Positions 1 to 10,800 of a stretch of 64,000 nucleotides of DNA are shown here, piece by piece (within the stretch, counting starts at the first letter, position 1; each line of letters starts with the position of its first letter). The DNA comes from Lachnospiraceae bacterium. Its GTDB lineage: Bacteria > Bacillota > Clostridia > Lachnospirales > Lachnospiraceae. Under the pieces are notes generated by a model that saw nothing but the letters and a program-made list of their open reading frames with translations, was not told the origin of the DNA and ran no database searches. A program made the position numbers and the translations under genes. The DNA lies in NCBI GenBank assembly GCA_028689655.1, contig JAQVCT010000013.1, positions 1-64,000 of the forward strand, read 5' to 3'.

Positions 1-33
1 TCTGATAAGGACATTATGTAGCAGAAAAAAGAA

Positions 34-70
34 GTGGGAGGAGTGCAGATGCACACCGCCATAATACCAC
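34..70 (+). promoter_or_regulatory. stem-loop directly upstream of rplA
   Basis: An outer GTGG (34-37) can pair with CCAC (67-70) and encloses a GTGC/GCAC hairpin (43-46 with 51-54). The structure ends right before the AGGAGG of rplA. L1 is known in other bacteria to repress its own mRNA through a leader resembling its rRNA site, so this may be such a site; that role is inferred. The first 33 bases are probably the tail of the preceding gene or spacer and cannot be assigned. Confidence 0.4.
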
Positions 71-86
71 AGGAGGTAATTATATA

Positions 87-776
87 ATGAAACACGGAAA
101 AAAATATAATGAAGCTGCGAAATTAGTCGACCGCGCAGTTCAATATGAAGCAAACGATGCGATTGCATTAGTTAAAAAAGCAGCAACAGCAAAATTTGAT
201 GAGACTGTAGAACTTCACATCAGAACAGGCTGTGATTCACGTCATGCAGAACAGCAGATTCGTGGCGCTGTTGTATTACCAAACGGAACAGGTAAAACTG
301 TTAAAGTTTTAGTTTTCGCTAAAGGGGACAAAGTTGCAGAAGCAGAAGCTGCTGGAGCAGATTTCGTAGGCGGAGACGAATTGATTCCAAAGATTCAGAA
401 TGAAGGATGGTTAGACTTCGACGTTGTCGTAGCTACTCCTGACATGATGGGCGTTGTGGGACGTCTTGGTAAAGTTTTAGGACCGAAAGGTTTAATGCCT
501 AACCCTAAATCAGGTACAGTAACCATGGATGTTACCAAAGCAATTAACGATATCAAAGCTGGTAAGATCGAGTACAGACTTGACAAAACAAATATCATCC
601 ATGTTCCGGTTGGAAAAGCTTCTTTCACGGAAGAGCAGTTACAGCAGAATTACAATGCACTTATGGATGCAATTGCAAAAGCAAAACCAAGTTCATTAAA
701 AGGACAGTATTTAAGAAGCATTACACTTACTTCCACAATGGGACCTGGTGTAAAGATCAGTACAGCTAAATACTAA
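87..776 (+). CDS. rplA: 50S ribosomal protein L1
   Basis: L1 forms the mobile stalk of the large subunit near the E site and is typically a translational repressor of its own operon. The 229-residue product has the normal bacterial length, starts [15 protein letters not shown] and carries the conserved segment [19 protein letters not shown] near residues 130-148. AGGAGG lies at 71-76 with good spacing to the ATG. rplK would normally precede it and lies outside the window. A strong hairpin follows the stop, so L1 appears to close this transcription unit instead of reading directly into rplJ. Confidence 0.98.
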   Translation: MKHGKKYNEAAKLVDRAVQYEANDAIALVKKAATAKFDETVELHIRTGCDSRHAEQQIRGAVVLPNGTGKTVKVLVFAKGDKVAEAEAAGADFVGGDELIPKIQNEGWLDFDVVVATPDMMGVVGRLGKVLGPKGLMPNPKSGTVTMDVTKAINDIKAGKIEYRLDKTNIIHVPVGKASFTEEQLQQNYNALMDAIAKAKPSSLKGQYLRSITLTSTMGPGVKISTAKY

Positions 777-810
777 GATTCACGTGGCAATGAGCCATGA
801 TGAGATAAAA

Positions 811-860
811 GAAAGGAATCAGGAGTCGTGCGTGCATGAAACTCCTGATTCCTTTCCTTT
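811..860 (+). terminator. terminator-like hairpin after rplA
   Basis: A perfect 16-bp inverted repeat (811-826 with 841-856, arm GAAAGGAATCAGGAGT) with a 14-nt loop is followed by a modest T-rich tract. It lies 35 bases after the rplA stop. Confidence 0.75.
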
Positions 861-861
861 T

Positions 862-978
862 CTGTTGATCGGAAATTCCTTTGAAATTTCCGATCAACAG
901 CATGCTCCATATTGCTATGCATGTAATAGGTCCCATAGAAGGATGGTCCCGCAGGATTACGTATCTACAGATACATAA
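862..978. repeat. dispersed palindromic repeat, copy A
   Basis: This begins right after the rplA terminator. It opens with a perfect 16-bp stem (862-877 with 885-900) around the shared core GGAAATTCC..GAAATTTCC and ends with an imperfect 22-nt palindrome (957-978, one mismatch). Related copies lie at 25165 and 50255. A short reading frame across it (784-978) is a by-product of the palindromes and is not called as a gene. Confidence 0.8.
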
Positions 979-1024
979 CGGACTTTTACAGATGCGTTCC
1001 AGGTTCTTACAGCACAGAACCTAC

Positions 1025-1053
1025 TTGCCACTATGGTTCACATAAGATATAAT
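1025..1053 (+). promoter_or_regulatory. sigma-A promoter of the capA-like gene
   Basis: TTGCCA (1025-1030), a 17-base spacer and TATAAT (1048-1053). Transcription would begin near 1060, practically at the ATG at 1061. Confidence 0.75.
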
Positions 1054-1060
1054 TAGGATT

Positions 1061-2392
1061 ATGAATAAGAGAGAATATGAGTATCAAAGAAAAAGGAAAA
1101 TAGAACGGGAAAGAGCTGCACGCATAGAGAGACGCAGGAGAAAGAATAAGTTTGGATTATTTCTTTCTGTTTTTTTGTGCGTATTGATTATGGGCGGGAT
1201 AGCCCTTTCCACTGTTTATGTGATTCGCATGCATGATGTGAAGAGCGGATTGAGCCAGCTGGCGACGGACAGTGAACATGTATTGGAGGAGGCATTTCCC
1301 TTTGACATGTCTGGCGGTGAGAAGACGCAGGCAGCAGAAAGTGCGGAGGAAAGCGCAGACACGGGTAAATATGCGGAATTATTGGCAGATCCACAGAGGA
1401 TGAAGGAGGAGAATACCTATGCGAAGACACCTTCTGTTCCGGGGGAGGTGACCATGACGTTCACGGGGGACGTGATGTTCGATGATTCCTACTCCATCAT
1501 GAGCACCTATAGAAAAGCGGGAGATGATGTGAACGGCTGTATGTCTTCGGATTTGCTGGATACCATGCGGGCATCGGATATATTGATGCTCAATAACGAG
1601 TGTACCTTTACGAACAGGGGAACCCCCACGGCAGATAAGGCCTACACCTTCCGATGCAAACCGGAGAATGTGAAAATATTGCAGGATATGGGGGCGGATA
1701 TTGTCTCCCTTGCCAATAATCATGCATACGATTACGGAGAAATATCGCTGCTGGATACACTGGATACCTTGAATAATGCATCCATTCCCTATGTGGGAGC
1801 TGGTAAAAATATTGAGGAAGCATCGAAACCGGTTTACTTTATCGCGGGTGACCTGAAAGTTGCAGTGCTGTCCGCGACCCAGATCGAGAGAGTGGATAAC
1901 CCGGATACCAAGGGAGCCACGGAAAATGCAGCGGGTGTATTTCGATGCAGAGACCCTGAGGCTTTGTGCGAGGCAATTACAAAGGCAAAGGAAAACTGTG
2001 ATTATGTCATTGTGTATGTCCACTGGGGAACGGAAAATGAGACAGATATCGACTGGGCACAGCGGGATCAGGCACCGATGTACGCCGAGGCGGGGGCGGA
2101 TCTCATCATCGGAGATCATCCCCATATCCTGCAGGGTATCACGTATATCGGGGACACACCGGTAATCTACAGTCTGGGGAATTTCTGGTTCAATTCCAGG
2201 ACCATTGATACAGGTATGGTTCAGGCCACCTTTGATGCAAATGGATTGAAAAGTTTTCAGTTTATTCCATGCCTTCAATCAGGATGCAGGACGACCCAGT
2301 TGTCCGGCGGAGAAAAAGAGCGTGTGTTGCAGGAGATGAGAAATTTATCGCCGGATGTGACCATCGATGGAGATGGATATGTGCAGAAATAA
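1061..2392 (+). CDS. membrane-anchored CapA-family (poly-gamma-glutamate capsule type) protein
   Basis: The 443-residue protein has a very basic N-terminus (residues 1-30), one membrane segment (about 31-55), a low-complexity linker, then a PGA_cap metallophosphatase-like domain (about 128-400). Visible motifs are TFTGDVMFDD, LANNHAYDYG, VYVHWGTENE and IIGDHPHILQG, which fit metal ligands. CapA-type proteins are tied to polyglutamate capsule export or unknown envelope phosphoesterase functions, but no capB/capC genes are nearby, so the substrate is unknown. It interrupts the usual rplA-rplJ arrangement and has its own promoter. No clear ribosome binding site precedes the ATG. Confidence 0.85.
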   Translation: MNKREYEYQRKRKIERERAARIERRRRKNKFGLFLSVFLCVLIMGGIALSTVYVIRMHDVKSGLSQLATDSEHVLEEAFPFDMSGGEKTQAAESAEESADTGKYAELLADPQRMKEENTYAKTPSVPGEVTMTFTGDVMFDDSYSIMSTYRKAGDDVNGCMSSDLLDTMRASDILMLNNECTFTNRGTPTADKAYTFRCKPENVKILQDMGADIVSLANNHAYDYGEISLLDTLDTLNNASIPYVGAGKNIEEASKPVYFIAGDLKVAVLSATQIERVDNPDTKGATENAAGVFRCRDPEALCEAITKAKENCDYVIVYVHWGTENETDIDWAQRDQAPMYAEAGADLIIGDHPHILQGITYIGDTPVIYSLGNFWFNSRTIDTGMVQATFDANGLKSFQFIPCLQSGCRTTQLSGGEKERVLQEMRNLSPDVTIDGDGYVQK

Positions 2393-2417
2393 ACAGCATA
2401 AAAAACGAAATATTGTA

Positions 2418-2446
2418 TTGACATTTTTGATACAATGTGGTAAGTT
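2418..2446 (+). promoter_or_regulatory. promoter of rplJL
   Basis: Perfect TTGACA (2418-2423), 17-base spacer and a weak TAAGTT (2441-2446); TTATAC at 2445-2450 is an alternative -10. It directly precedes the L10 leader. Confidence 0.6.
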
Positions 2447-2463
2447 ATACAAGGTCATTGTGA

Positions 2464-2600
2464 CCAATGCCGAAGACAGTAGGTGTTAATGAGCCGTACA
2501 GCTTGATTAACATAATAGTATGCCTACCGAGGAGAGAAAGAGTTTATGAATTACGACTTTTAACCTTCTTGCGTGCAAGAGGGTTTTTATTTTTTAGAAA
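2464..2600 (+). promoter_or_regulatory. L10 leader (rplJ autoregulatory mRNA element) with attenuator hairpin
   Basis: The sequence has the hallmarks of the bacterial L10 leader: GACAGTAGGTG near 2474 pairs with GCCTACCGAGG near 2522, forming the kink-turn region bound by the L10/L12 complex. It is followed by an 11-bp hairpin (2562-2585) and a T tract, matching the attenuator that truncates transcription when L10 is in excess. A frame at 2467-2676 crosses it but is not a gene. Confidence 0.85.
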
Positions 2601-2641
2601 ACTCCAGATCGGCAACAGAATCTATAAGGAGGTAAAGAAAG

Positions 2642-3217
2642 ATGGCAAAAATCGAATTAAAACAACCTGTCGTTGAAGAGATCTCTGCTCAGATCAAAGA
2701 TGCGCAATCTGCTGTGTTAGTGGATTACCGTGGACTTACAGTAGATCAGGATACACAGCTTCGTAAAGCACTTCGTGAGGCAGGCGTTACTTACAAAGTT
2801 TACAAAAACACATTGATGAACTTTGCATTCAAAGGAACTGATTTGGAAGCATTAACGCAGTATCTTGAAGGGCCAAGCGCAGTTGCAGTTTCCAAAGATG
2901 ATGCAACAGCACCAGCCAGAATTATTTGCAACTTTGCTAAAACAGCACCAGCTCTTGAAGTAAAAGGCGGCGTTGTGGAAGGAATCGCTTATGACGCAGT
3001 AGGAATTGCAAACATTGCAACAATCCCATCAAGAGAAGAACTTCTTTCCAAATTACTTGGAAGTATGCAGTCACCTATCACAAACTTTGCGCGTGTTATT
3101 AAACAGATCGCAGAGAAAGACGGCGCAGTAGCTGAGGAAGTTCCAGCAGCAGAAGCAGCAGTTGAAGATGCTCCGGCGGCAGAAGAAGCACCAGCGAAAA
3201 CTCCGGTTGAAGCATAA
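2642..3217 (+). CDS. rplJ: 50S ribosomal protein L10
   Basis: L10 anchors the L7/L12 dimers to the ribosomal stalk. The 191-residue protein has the standard N-terminal rRNA-binding domain (KYRGLTV-type segment VLVDYRGLTVDQDTQLRK) and an Ala/Glu-rich C-terminal extension (about residues 165-191) that is longer than the roughly 165-175 residues usual in the family. AAGGAGG precedes the ATG. It sits 3' of its leader and is co-transcribed with rplL. A 7-bp GTCAC hairpin (3249-3266) lies in the spacer to rplL. Confidence 0.97.
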   Translation: MAKIELKQPVVEEISAQIKDAQSAVLVDYRGLTVDQDTQLRKALREAGVTYKVYKNTLMNFAFKGTDLEALTQYLEGPSAVAVSKDDATAPARIICNFAKTAPALEVKGGVVEGIAYDAVGIANIATIPSREELLSKLLGSMQSPITNFARVIKQIAEKDGAVAEEVPAAEAAVEDAPAAEEAPAKTPVEA

Positions 3218-3341
3218 GTACCAGGCTGAGAAGCAGGCGTATGTCGCAAAGTCACGCAGGTGACTTAAGCTGGCAGAATATGGAAGAACAATAATATAAT
3301 TGGGCACAGGATGCTCAAAATTAAATGGAGGTAAATTTAAA

Positions 3342-3716
3342 ATGGCAAAATTATCAACTCAAGAAATCATTGACGCTGTTAAAGAGTTAACAGTATTAGA
3401 ATTAAACGACTTAGTAAAAGCATGTGAAGAAGAATTCGGTGTTTCAGCAGCAGCAGGTGTTGTTGTAGCAGCAGCAGGTGCAGGCGCAGCCGCAGTAGAA
3501 GAAAAAGATGAGTTCGATGTAGAATTAACAGAAGTTGGACCAAACAAAGTTAAGGTTATCAAAGTTGTTCGTGAAGTAACCGGACTTGGATTAAAAGAAG
3601 CAAAAGACTTAGTTGATGGTGCTCCTAAAGTAATCAAAGAAGCAGCAGCTAAAGCAGAAGCAGAAGAAATCAAATCCAAACTTGAGGCAGAAGGCGCTAA
3701 ATCTACACTTAAGTAG
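3342..3716 (+). CDS. rplL: 50S ribosomal protein L7/L12
   Basis: This 124-residue acidic stalk protein recruits translational GTPases. It shows the N-terminal dimerisation helix ([20 protein letters not shown]), the Ala/Gly hinge (about residues 37-55) and the C-terminal domain with [16 protein letters not shown]. The start at 3342 follows ATGGAGG with good spacing; an upstream in-frame ATG at 3300 lacks such a site. It is the last gene of the rplJL unit. Confidence 0.97.
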   Translation: MAKLSTQEIIDAVKELTVLELNDLVKACEEEFGVSAAAGVVVAAAGAGAAAVEEKDEFDVELTEVGPNKVKVIKVVREVTGLGLKEAKDLVDGAPKVIKEAAAKAEAEEIKSKLEAEGAKSTLK

Positions 3717-3748
3717 TCGCAGTTCGCCAGAACCAGTATCAAGACGAA

Positions 3749-3789
3749 AACCCAGTTGCTGTGCTTGCACAGGCAGCTGGGGTTTTTTC
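3749..3789 (+). terminator. rho-independent terminator after rplL
   Basis: A long GC-containing stem (3749-3764 with 3767-3784, arm AACCCAGTTGCTGTGC, small bulges) is followed by six T residues. Confidence 0.9.
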
Positions 3790-3848
3790 ATAAAAAGTTT
3801 ACCATATCTACTTAATATGAATAATTTATAAAAAACAGGAAAATATTC

Positions 3849-3877
3849 TTGACGAATAAAATTATTTATGCTAAAGT
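3849..3877 (+). promoter_or_regulatory. promoter of rpoBC
   Basis: TTGACG (3849-3854), a 17-base spacer and TAAAGT (3872-3877). About 90 bases of leader follow before rpoB. Confidence 0.65.
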
Positions 3878-3970
3878 GGATAGTGCACTATTGTGGTGTG
3901 GTAGGCTTATTTTTATGCGCAAAATTATGCGACGCAAGCTTAAAATCATAAAGAACGGGGTGAAATGTCA

Positions 3971-6900
3971 ATGGAAAAAAACAGAATACGACCTGTTGCT
4001 TCAGGCAAGAACATGCGTATGAGTTATTCACGACAAAAAGAGGTACTGGAGATGCCAAACCTTATTGAGGTCCAGAAGGATTCTTATAAGTGGTTTCTCG
4101 AAGAAGGCTTAAAAGAAGTTTTCGATGATATCTCTCCAATCGCGGATTATAGCGGTCATATGAGTTTAGAATTCGTAGACTTCGAGTTGTGTGAAGACGA
4201 AGTTAAGTATTCTATTGAAAAGTGTAAGGAAAGAGATGCGACATATGCAGCTCCTTTAAAGGTAAAAGTTCGTTTATATAATAAAGAAAAAGAAGAAATC
4301 AGCGAACATGAAATCTTTATGGGTGATCTCCCACTTATGACTGCAACAGGTACATTCGTAATCAACGGCGCAGAGAGAGTTATCGTCAGCCAGTTAGTTC
4401 GTTCTCCAGGCATCTACTATGCAATTGGACACGATAAGATTGGTAAGACTTTATATTCTTCCACTGTAATTCCTAATCGTGGAGCATGGCTGGAATATGA
4501 GACAGATTCCAATGATATTTTCTATGTCCGTGTAGATAGAACCAGAAAAGTACCTATTACAGTGCTGATTAGAGCATTAGGTGTAGGTACCAATGACGAA
4601 ATTAGAGAGTTATTCGGTGATGAACCAAAGATTGAGGCAAGTTTTACAAAAGACGTTTCTGAGAATTATCAAGAAGGTCTTTTAGAACTGTACAAAAAAA
4701 TCCGTCCAGGTGAACCACTGAGTGTTGAAAGTGCAGAAAGTCTTATCACTGCAATGTTCTTTGACCCTAGAAGATATGATTTAGCAAAAGTCGGAAGATA
4801 TAAATTTAATAAGAAGTTAGCTCTCAGAAACAGAATCAGGCACCAGATCTTAGCGGAAGATGTAGTAGATCAGTATGGTGAAGTGATTGCTTCGGCTGGA
4901 GATAAAGTGACAGCAGAATTAGCTGATACCATCCAGAATGCAGCAGTTCCTTTTGTATGGGTTCAGACAGAAGAGAGAAATGTAAAAGTTCTTTCTAATA
5001 TGATGGTAGACATCAAAGCTTATGTGGATTGTGAACCCCGTGAACTGGGTGTTACAGAGTCTGTATACTATCCTGTATTGCAGCAGATTCTGGAAGAATA
5101 TAGAGATAATGCAGAAGAACTTGCGGATGCCATCAAGAGAAATATTCACGAATTGATTCCAAAGCATATTACAAAAGAAGATATTTTAGCTTCTATTAAC
5201 TATAACATTCACCTGGAGTACGGTATCGGAAACGATGACGATATCGATCACCTTGGAAACAGACGTATCAGAGCGGTGGGTGAATTATTACAGAACCAGT
5301 ACAGAATTGGTCTCTCCAGACTGGAGAGAGTCGTTCGTGAGAGAATGACAACGCATGATGCGGAAGAGATTTCCCCGCAGGTGCTGATCAATATCAAACC
5401 TGTACAGGCGGCAGTGAAAGAGTTCTTCGGTTCCTCACAGCTGTCACAGTTCATGGATCAGAACAACCCCCTTGGTGAGCTTACACATAAGAGACGTTTA
5501 TCTGCATTGGGGCCTGGTGGTTTGAGCAGAGACAGAGCCGGATTCGAAGTTCGAGATGTTCACTATACACACTATGGCAGAATGTGTCCCATCGAGACTC
5601 CCGAAGGTCCTAACATCGGTCTGATCAACTCTCTTGCTACTTATGCGAGAATCAATGAATATGGTTTCGTGGAAGCTCCTTATAGAAAAGTGGACAAATC
5701 AGATCCACAGAATCCACGAGTTACAGACGAAGTTATCTACATGACAGCCGATGAAGAAGATAATTACCACGTAGCACAGGCAAGTGCTGCATTGGATACA
5801 GAAGGTCATTTCGTAAAGAACATGGTATCCGGTCGTTACAGAGAAGAGACCCAGGAATACATGAAGGGTATGTTCGATTATATGGACGTATCTCCTAAGA
5901 TGGTATTCTCCGTGGCTACAGCATTGATTCCTTTCCTGGAGAACGATGACCCTACCCGTGCCCTGATGGGATCCAACATGCAGCGTCAGGCTGTTCCGCT
6001 TTTATTTACAGAAGCTCCCGTGGTAGGTACAGGTATCGAAAATAAAGCAGCAGTGGATTCAGGTGTTTGCTGTGTGGCCAAAAAAGCTGGTGTTGTGGAC
6101 TATTCATCATCAAAAGAGATCCGCATTGCATATGATGACGGAGAAAAAGAAGTATTTTCACTGACAAAATTCTCCAGAAGTAACCAGAGCAACTGCTACA
6201 ATCAGAAACCTATCGTATTTAAGGGCGAGAGAGTAGAAGCTGGAAGTGTTATCGCAGACGGTCCTTCCACAGCTATGGGTGAATTAGGACTTGGTAAGAA
6301 CCCATTGATCGGTTTCATGACATGGGAAGGTTACAACTACGAGGATGCTGTATTACTTAGCGAAAGATTAGTACAGGAAGATGTATACACATCAATTCAT
6401 ATAGAGGAATACGAAGCAGAAGCACGTGATACCAAATTAGGACCGGAAGAGATTACCAGAGATGTTCCGGGCGTTGGTGACGATGCACTAAAAGATTTGG
6501 ATGACAGAGGTATCATTCGTATCGGAGCGGAAGTTCGTGCCGGCGATATTCTGGTTGGTAAAGTAACGCCTAAGGGAGAGACAGAACTTACCGCAGAAGA
6601 GAGACTTCTTCGTGCGATCTTCGGCGAAAAAGCAAGAGAAGTAAGAGATACCTCTCTGAAGGTACCCCACGGTGCTTATGGCGTGGTATTGGATGCAAAA
6701 GTATTTACAAGAGAAAATGGGGATGAGTTATCACCAGGTGTGAACCAGGCAGTTGTTATCTATATCGCTCAGAAGAGAAAAATCTCTGTTGGTGATAAGA
6801 TGGCTGGCCGTCACGGTAACAAGGGTGTTGTTTCCAGAGTTCTTCCAGTAGAAGATATGCCATATCTTCCAAACGGACGTCCTTTGGACATCGTATTGAA

Positions 6901-7831
6901 CCCGCTGGGTGTACCTTCCCGTATGAATATCGGACAGGTCCTTGAAATCCATCTTTCCCTTGCTGCAAAAGCATTAGGATTTAACATCTCCACACCAGTA
7001 TTTGATGGTGCAAACGAGAATGATATTATGGATACATTGGATCTTGCTAATGATTATGTAAACTATACTTGGGAAGAATTTGAAGCAAAACATAAAGATG
7101 AGTTACTTCCGGAAGTATTACAATATTTGTCAGACAACAGGGAAAACCGAGAAGTTTGGAAGGGTGTTCCGTTGTCAAGAGATGGTAAAGTAAGACTACG
7201 TGACGGCAGAACGGGTGAATTCTTTGACAGCCCTGTTACCATTGGTCATATGCATTACCTGAAACTTCACCACCTGGTAGACGATAAGATCCATGCACGT
7301 TCTACTGGTCCTTACTCCTTAGTTACCCAGCAGCCTTTGGGTGGTAAAGCACAGTTCGGTGGACAGAGATTTGGTGAGATGGAAGTTTGGGCTTTGGAGG
7401 CTTATGGCGCATCCTACACATTGCAGGAGATCCTTACAGTGAAATCCGATGATGTAATCGGACGTGTGAAGACTTACGAAGCGATTATCAAGGGCGAAAA
7501 TATTCCTGAACCAGGAATTCCAGAATCCTTTAAAGTATTATTAAAAGAATTACAGTCATTAGGTCTTGATGTAAAAGTACTCCGTGATGACAACACAGAA
7601 GTTGAGATTACAGAGTCCATCGATTATAGTGAAGCAATTGATTATAGAGATGTAATTGAAGGCGATTCCAGGGGCTGTGATTACGGAAAAGATAATTTAG
7701 GCTCCATGGGATACCAGAAACAAGAATTTAATCACGAGAATGGCGAATTGGTAGCTGCTGATGAAGAGGTCGAAGACGTTGAAGAAGAAGCAGATATGGA
7801 TCCGGAGTTTGAAGATTCCTTTGAAGAGTAG
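3971..7831 (+). CDS. rpoB: DNA-directed RNA polymerase subunit beta
   Basis: This is the catalytic-core beta subunit, about 1286 residues. The rifampicin-site region is intact and wild-type in character: [20 protein letters not shown] followed by RLSALGPGG, near residues 485-520, so a rifampicin-sensitive enzyme is predicted. [12 protein letters not shown] and [13 protein letters not shown] are also conserved. The C-terminus carries a Glu/Asp-rich tail. ATG 3971 is preferred over ATG 3965 because the GGGGTG at 3957-3962 lies 8 bases upstream of the former and only 2 from the latter. rpoC follows after 38 bases. Confidence 0.98.
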   Translation: MEKNRIRPVASGKNMRMSYSRQKEVLEMPNLIEVQKDSYKWFLEEGLKEVFDDISPIADYSGHMSLEFVDFELCEDEVKYSIEKCKERDATYAAPLKVKVRLYNKEKEEISEHEIFMGDLPLMTATGTFVINGAERVIVSQLVRSPGIYYAIGHDKIGKTLYSSTVIPNRGAWLEYETDSNDIFYVRVDRTRKVPITVLIRALGVGTNDEIRELFGDEPKIEASFTKDVSENYQEGLLELYKKIRPGEPLSVESAESLITAMFFDPRRYDLAKVGRYKFNKKLALRNRIRHQILAEDVVDQYGEVIASAGDKVTAELADTIQNAAVPFVWVQTEERNVKVLSNMMVDIKAYVDCEPRELGVTESVYYPVLQQILEEYRDNAEELADAIKRNIHELIPKHITKEDILASINYNIHLEYGIGNDDDIDHLGNRRIRAVGELLQNQYRIGLSRLERVVRERMTTHDAEEISPQVLINIKPVQAAVKEFFGSSQLSQFMDQNNPLGELTHKRRLSALGPGGLSRDRAGFEVRDVHYTHYGRMCPIETPEGPNIGLINSLATYARINEYGFVEAPYRKVDKSDPQNPRVTDEVIYMTADEEDNYHVAQASAALDTEGHFVKNMVSGRYREETQEYMKGMFDYMDVSPKMVFSVATALIPFLENDDPTRALMGSNMQRQAVPLLFTEAPVVGTGIENKAAVDSGVCCVAKKAGVVDYSSSKEIRIAYDDGEKEVFSLTKFSRSNQSNCYNQKPIVFKGERVEAGSVIADGPSTAMGELGLGKNPLIGFMTWEGYNYEDAVLLSERLVQEDVYTSIHIEEYEAEARDTKLGPEEITRDVPGVGDDALKDLDDRGIIRIGAEVRAGDILVGKVTPKGETELTAEERLLRAIFGEKAREVRDTSLKVPHGAYGVVLDAKVFTRENGDELSPGVNQAVVIYIAQKRKISVGDKMAGRHGNKGVVSRVLPVEDMPYLPNGRPLDIVLNPLGVPSRMNIGQVLEIHLSLAAKALGFNISTPVFDGANENDIMDTLDLANDYVNYTWEEFEAKHKDELLPEVLQYLSDNRENREVWKGVPLSRDGKVRLRDGRTGEFFDSPVTIGHMHYLKLHHLVDDKIHARSTGPYSLVTQQPLGGKAQFGGQRFGEMEVWALEAYGASYTLQEILTVKSDDVIGRVKTYEAIIKGENIPEPGIPESFKVLLKELQSLGLDVKVLRDDNTEVEITESIDYSEAIDYRDVIEGDSRGCDYGKDNLGSMGYQKQEFNHENGELVAADEEVEDVEEEADMDPEFEDSFEE

Positions 7832-7869
7832 ATTCGAGTATAAAAACGTAGTCGGAAGGAGTGCCACGA

Positions 7870-10800
7870 ATGTCAGAAACAAATAATGAAGTATACCAAC
7901 CTATGACGTTTGATGCTATCAAAATCGGATTAGCATCACCGGAGAAGATTAGAGACTGGTCAAGAGGGGAAGTTACAAAACCTGAGACCATCAATTATAG
8001 AACATTAAAACCTGAGAAAGACGGACTGTTCTGTGAGAGAATCTTTGGACCCAGCAAGGACTGGGAATGCCATTGTGGTAAGTACAAAAAGATTAGATAT
8101 AAAGGTGTCGTATGTGATCGCTGTGGTGTAGAAGTGACCAAGGCTAACGTTCGTAGAGAGCGTATGGGTCATATTGAACTTGCTGCACCGGTATCCCATA
8201 TCTGGTATTTCAAGGGAATCCCAAGCAGAATGGGATTGATTCTTGATCTCTCACCAAGAGTGTTAGAGAAAGTGCTCTATTTTGCTTCCTATATCGTATT
8301 GGATGCGGGGGAGACAGATCTTCAGTACAAACAAGTATTATCTGAGAAAGAATATCAGGATGCCAGAGAGACATGGGGAAATAAATTCCGTGTTGGTATG
8401 GGTGCTGAATCTATCAAAGAATTATTGCAGGCAATTAATCTGGAAAAGGATGCAGCAGAATTAAAATCTGATTTAACCGATTCCTCAGGTCAGAAACGTG
8501 CCAGAATTATTAAAAGATTAGAAGTAGTAGAATCTTTCAGAGAATCCGGAAACAAACCTGAATGGATGATCATGGATGTAGTTCCGGTCATTCCACCAGA
8601 TTTACGTCCTATGGTACAGTTGGACGGTGGACGTTTTGCTACATCAGATCTGAATGATCTTTACAGAAGAATCATCAATAGAAATAATCGTCTCAAGAGA
8701 CTCCTGGAATTAGGAGCTCCAGACATCATCGTTCGTAATGAGAAGAGAATGTTGCAGGAAGCAGTGGACGCGCTTATCGATAATGGCAGACGTGGTCGTC
8801 CTGTTACAGGACCTGGTAATAGAGCATTAAAGTCTCTGTCAGATATGTTAAAAGGTAAGGGTGGACGTTTCCGTCAGAACTTACTTGGCAAACGTGTTGA
8901 CTATTCAGGACGTTCCGTTATCGTTGTAGGACCAGAACTTAGGATCTATCAGTGTGGTCTTCCGAAAGAGATGGCAATCGAATTATTTAAACCTTTCGTT
9001 ATGAAAGAGTTAGTTGCCCGAGGAATTTCACAGAACATTAAAAATGCAAAGAAATTAGTGGAAAGATTAGATACACAGGTTTGGGATGTCCTGGAAGAAG
9101 TAATCAAAGAACATCCGGTTATGCTGAACCGTGCGCCGACACTTCACAGACTTGGTATTCAGGCTTTCGAGCCAATCCTGGTAGAAGGTAAGGCAATCAA
9201 ACTGCACCCATTGGTATGTACAGCGTTCAACGCCGATTTCGATGGTGATCAGATGGCTGTCCATCTTCCACTATCACAGGAAGCACAGGCTGAGTGTAGA
9301 TTCTTACTGTTATCTCCAAACAACCTGTTAAAACCATCCGATGGTGGTCCGGTAGCCGTTCCTTCACAGGATATGGTACTTGGTATCTATTATTTAACAC
9401 AGGAAAGACCGGGAGCAACCGGAGAAGGCAAAGTATTCAAGAGTGTCAATGAAGCAATTCTGGCTTACGAAAATGGAGCTGTAACACTTCACACAAGAGT
9501 AACCGTACGTATGACCAAGATAATGGCAAACGACGAAGTGATCATAGGAAACGTGGAATCTACAGTAGGTCGTTTCATTTTCAATGAGATCATGCCTCAG
9601 GATCTTGGATTCGTAGATAGAACAAAGCCAGAAAATGTTTTGGCACTGGAAGTTGACTTCCACGTTGCTAAGAAGGGATTGAAACAGATCCTCGAAAAAG
9701 TAATCAATACACACGGTTCTACCAGAACAGCAGAAGTATTGGATGACATCAAAGCAATTGGTTACAAATATTCTACAAAGGCTGCCATGACAGTATCTAT
9801 TTCAGACATGACGGTACCTGCTGACAAGCCAGCCATGATGGAGCGCGCACAGGATACCGTAGATAAGATCACAACAAACTTCAGACGTGGTCTCATCACA
9901 GATGAAGAGAGATACAGAGCAGTTATCGAGACTTGGAATGAGACAGATAAAGAATTGACAGATGTCCTGATTAAAGGACTTGATAAATACAATAACATCT
10001 TTATGATGGCTGACTCTGGAGCCCGTGGTTCCAATCAGCAGATCAAACAGTTGGCTGGTATGCGTGGATTGATGGCAGATACAGCAGGCCGTACCATCGA
10101 GCTTCCTATCAAATCAAGTTTCCGTGAAGGACTCGACGTGTTGGAATACTTCATGTCAGCACATGGTGCCCGTAAAGGACTTTCCGATACAGCACTTCGT
10201 ACAGCCGATTCAGGATATCTGACCAGACGTCTTGTTGACGTATCCCAGGAGCTGATCATCAAAGAGATTGATTGTTCCGAGGGTAAAGAAGAGATTCCAG
10301 GAATGGTAGTAAAAGCATTCATGGAAGGGAAAGAGACCATAGAAAATCTTCAGGATCGATTGACAGGCAGATATACCTGTGAAGAGATCAAAGATAGAGA
10401 TGGCAATGTGATCGTAAAGAGAAACCATATGATCACACCAAAGCGTGCATCGCAGATCATCAATGTAGGTGTTGACGCAAAGGGCGAGCCAATCGAAAAA
10501 GTAAAGATTCGTACTATCTTGACATGTCGTTCTCATGCAGGTATCTGTGCAAAATGTTACGGTGCCAACATGTCAACAGGTGAACCGGTGCAGGTCGGTG
10601 AAGCAGTTGGTATTATCGCAGCACAGTCAATCGGTGAGCCGGGTACACAGCTTACCATGCGTACATTCCATACTGGCGGTGTTGCAGGTGATGATATCAC
10701 ACAGGGTCTTCCCCGTGTCGAAGAATTATTTGAAGCCAGAAAACCTAAGGGTCTTGCAATCATTGCAGAATTTGGTGGTATGGCTGTAATCAAAGATACG

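Noticed and set aside
784-978. A 64-codon plus-strand frame after rplA
   Set aside because: It runs through the terminator hairpin and palindromic repeat A; no independent coding signal.
1061-2392. A poly-gamma-glutamate capsule operon
   Set aside because: Only the CapA-like gene is present; capB, capC and capD are absent from the window.
2467-2676. A 69-codon frame before rplJ
   Set aside because: It overlaps the L10 leader and attenuator and enters rplJ out of frame.
4919-5167. Minus-strand frames inside rpoB, rpoC, fusA and ribosomal genes
   Set aside because: They mirror strongly conserved coding sequence on the other strand and lack ribosome sites.
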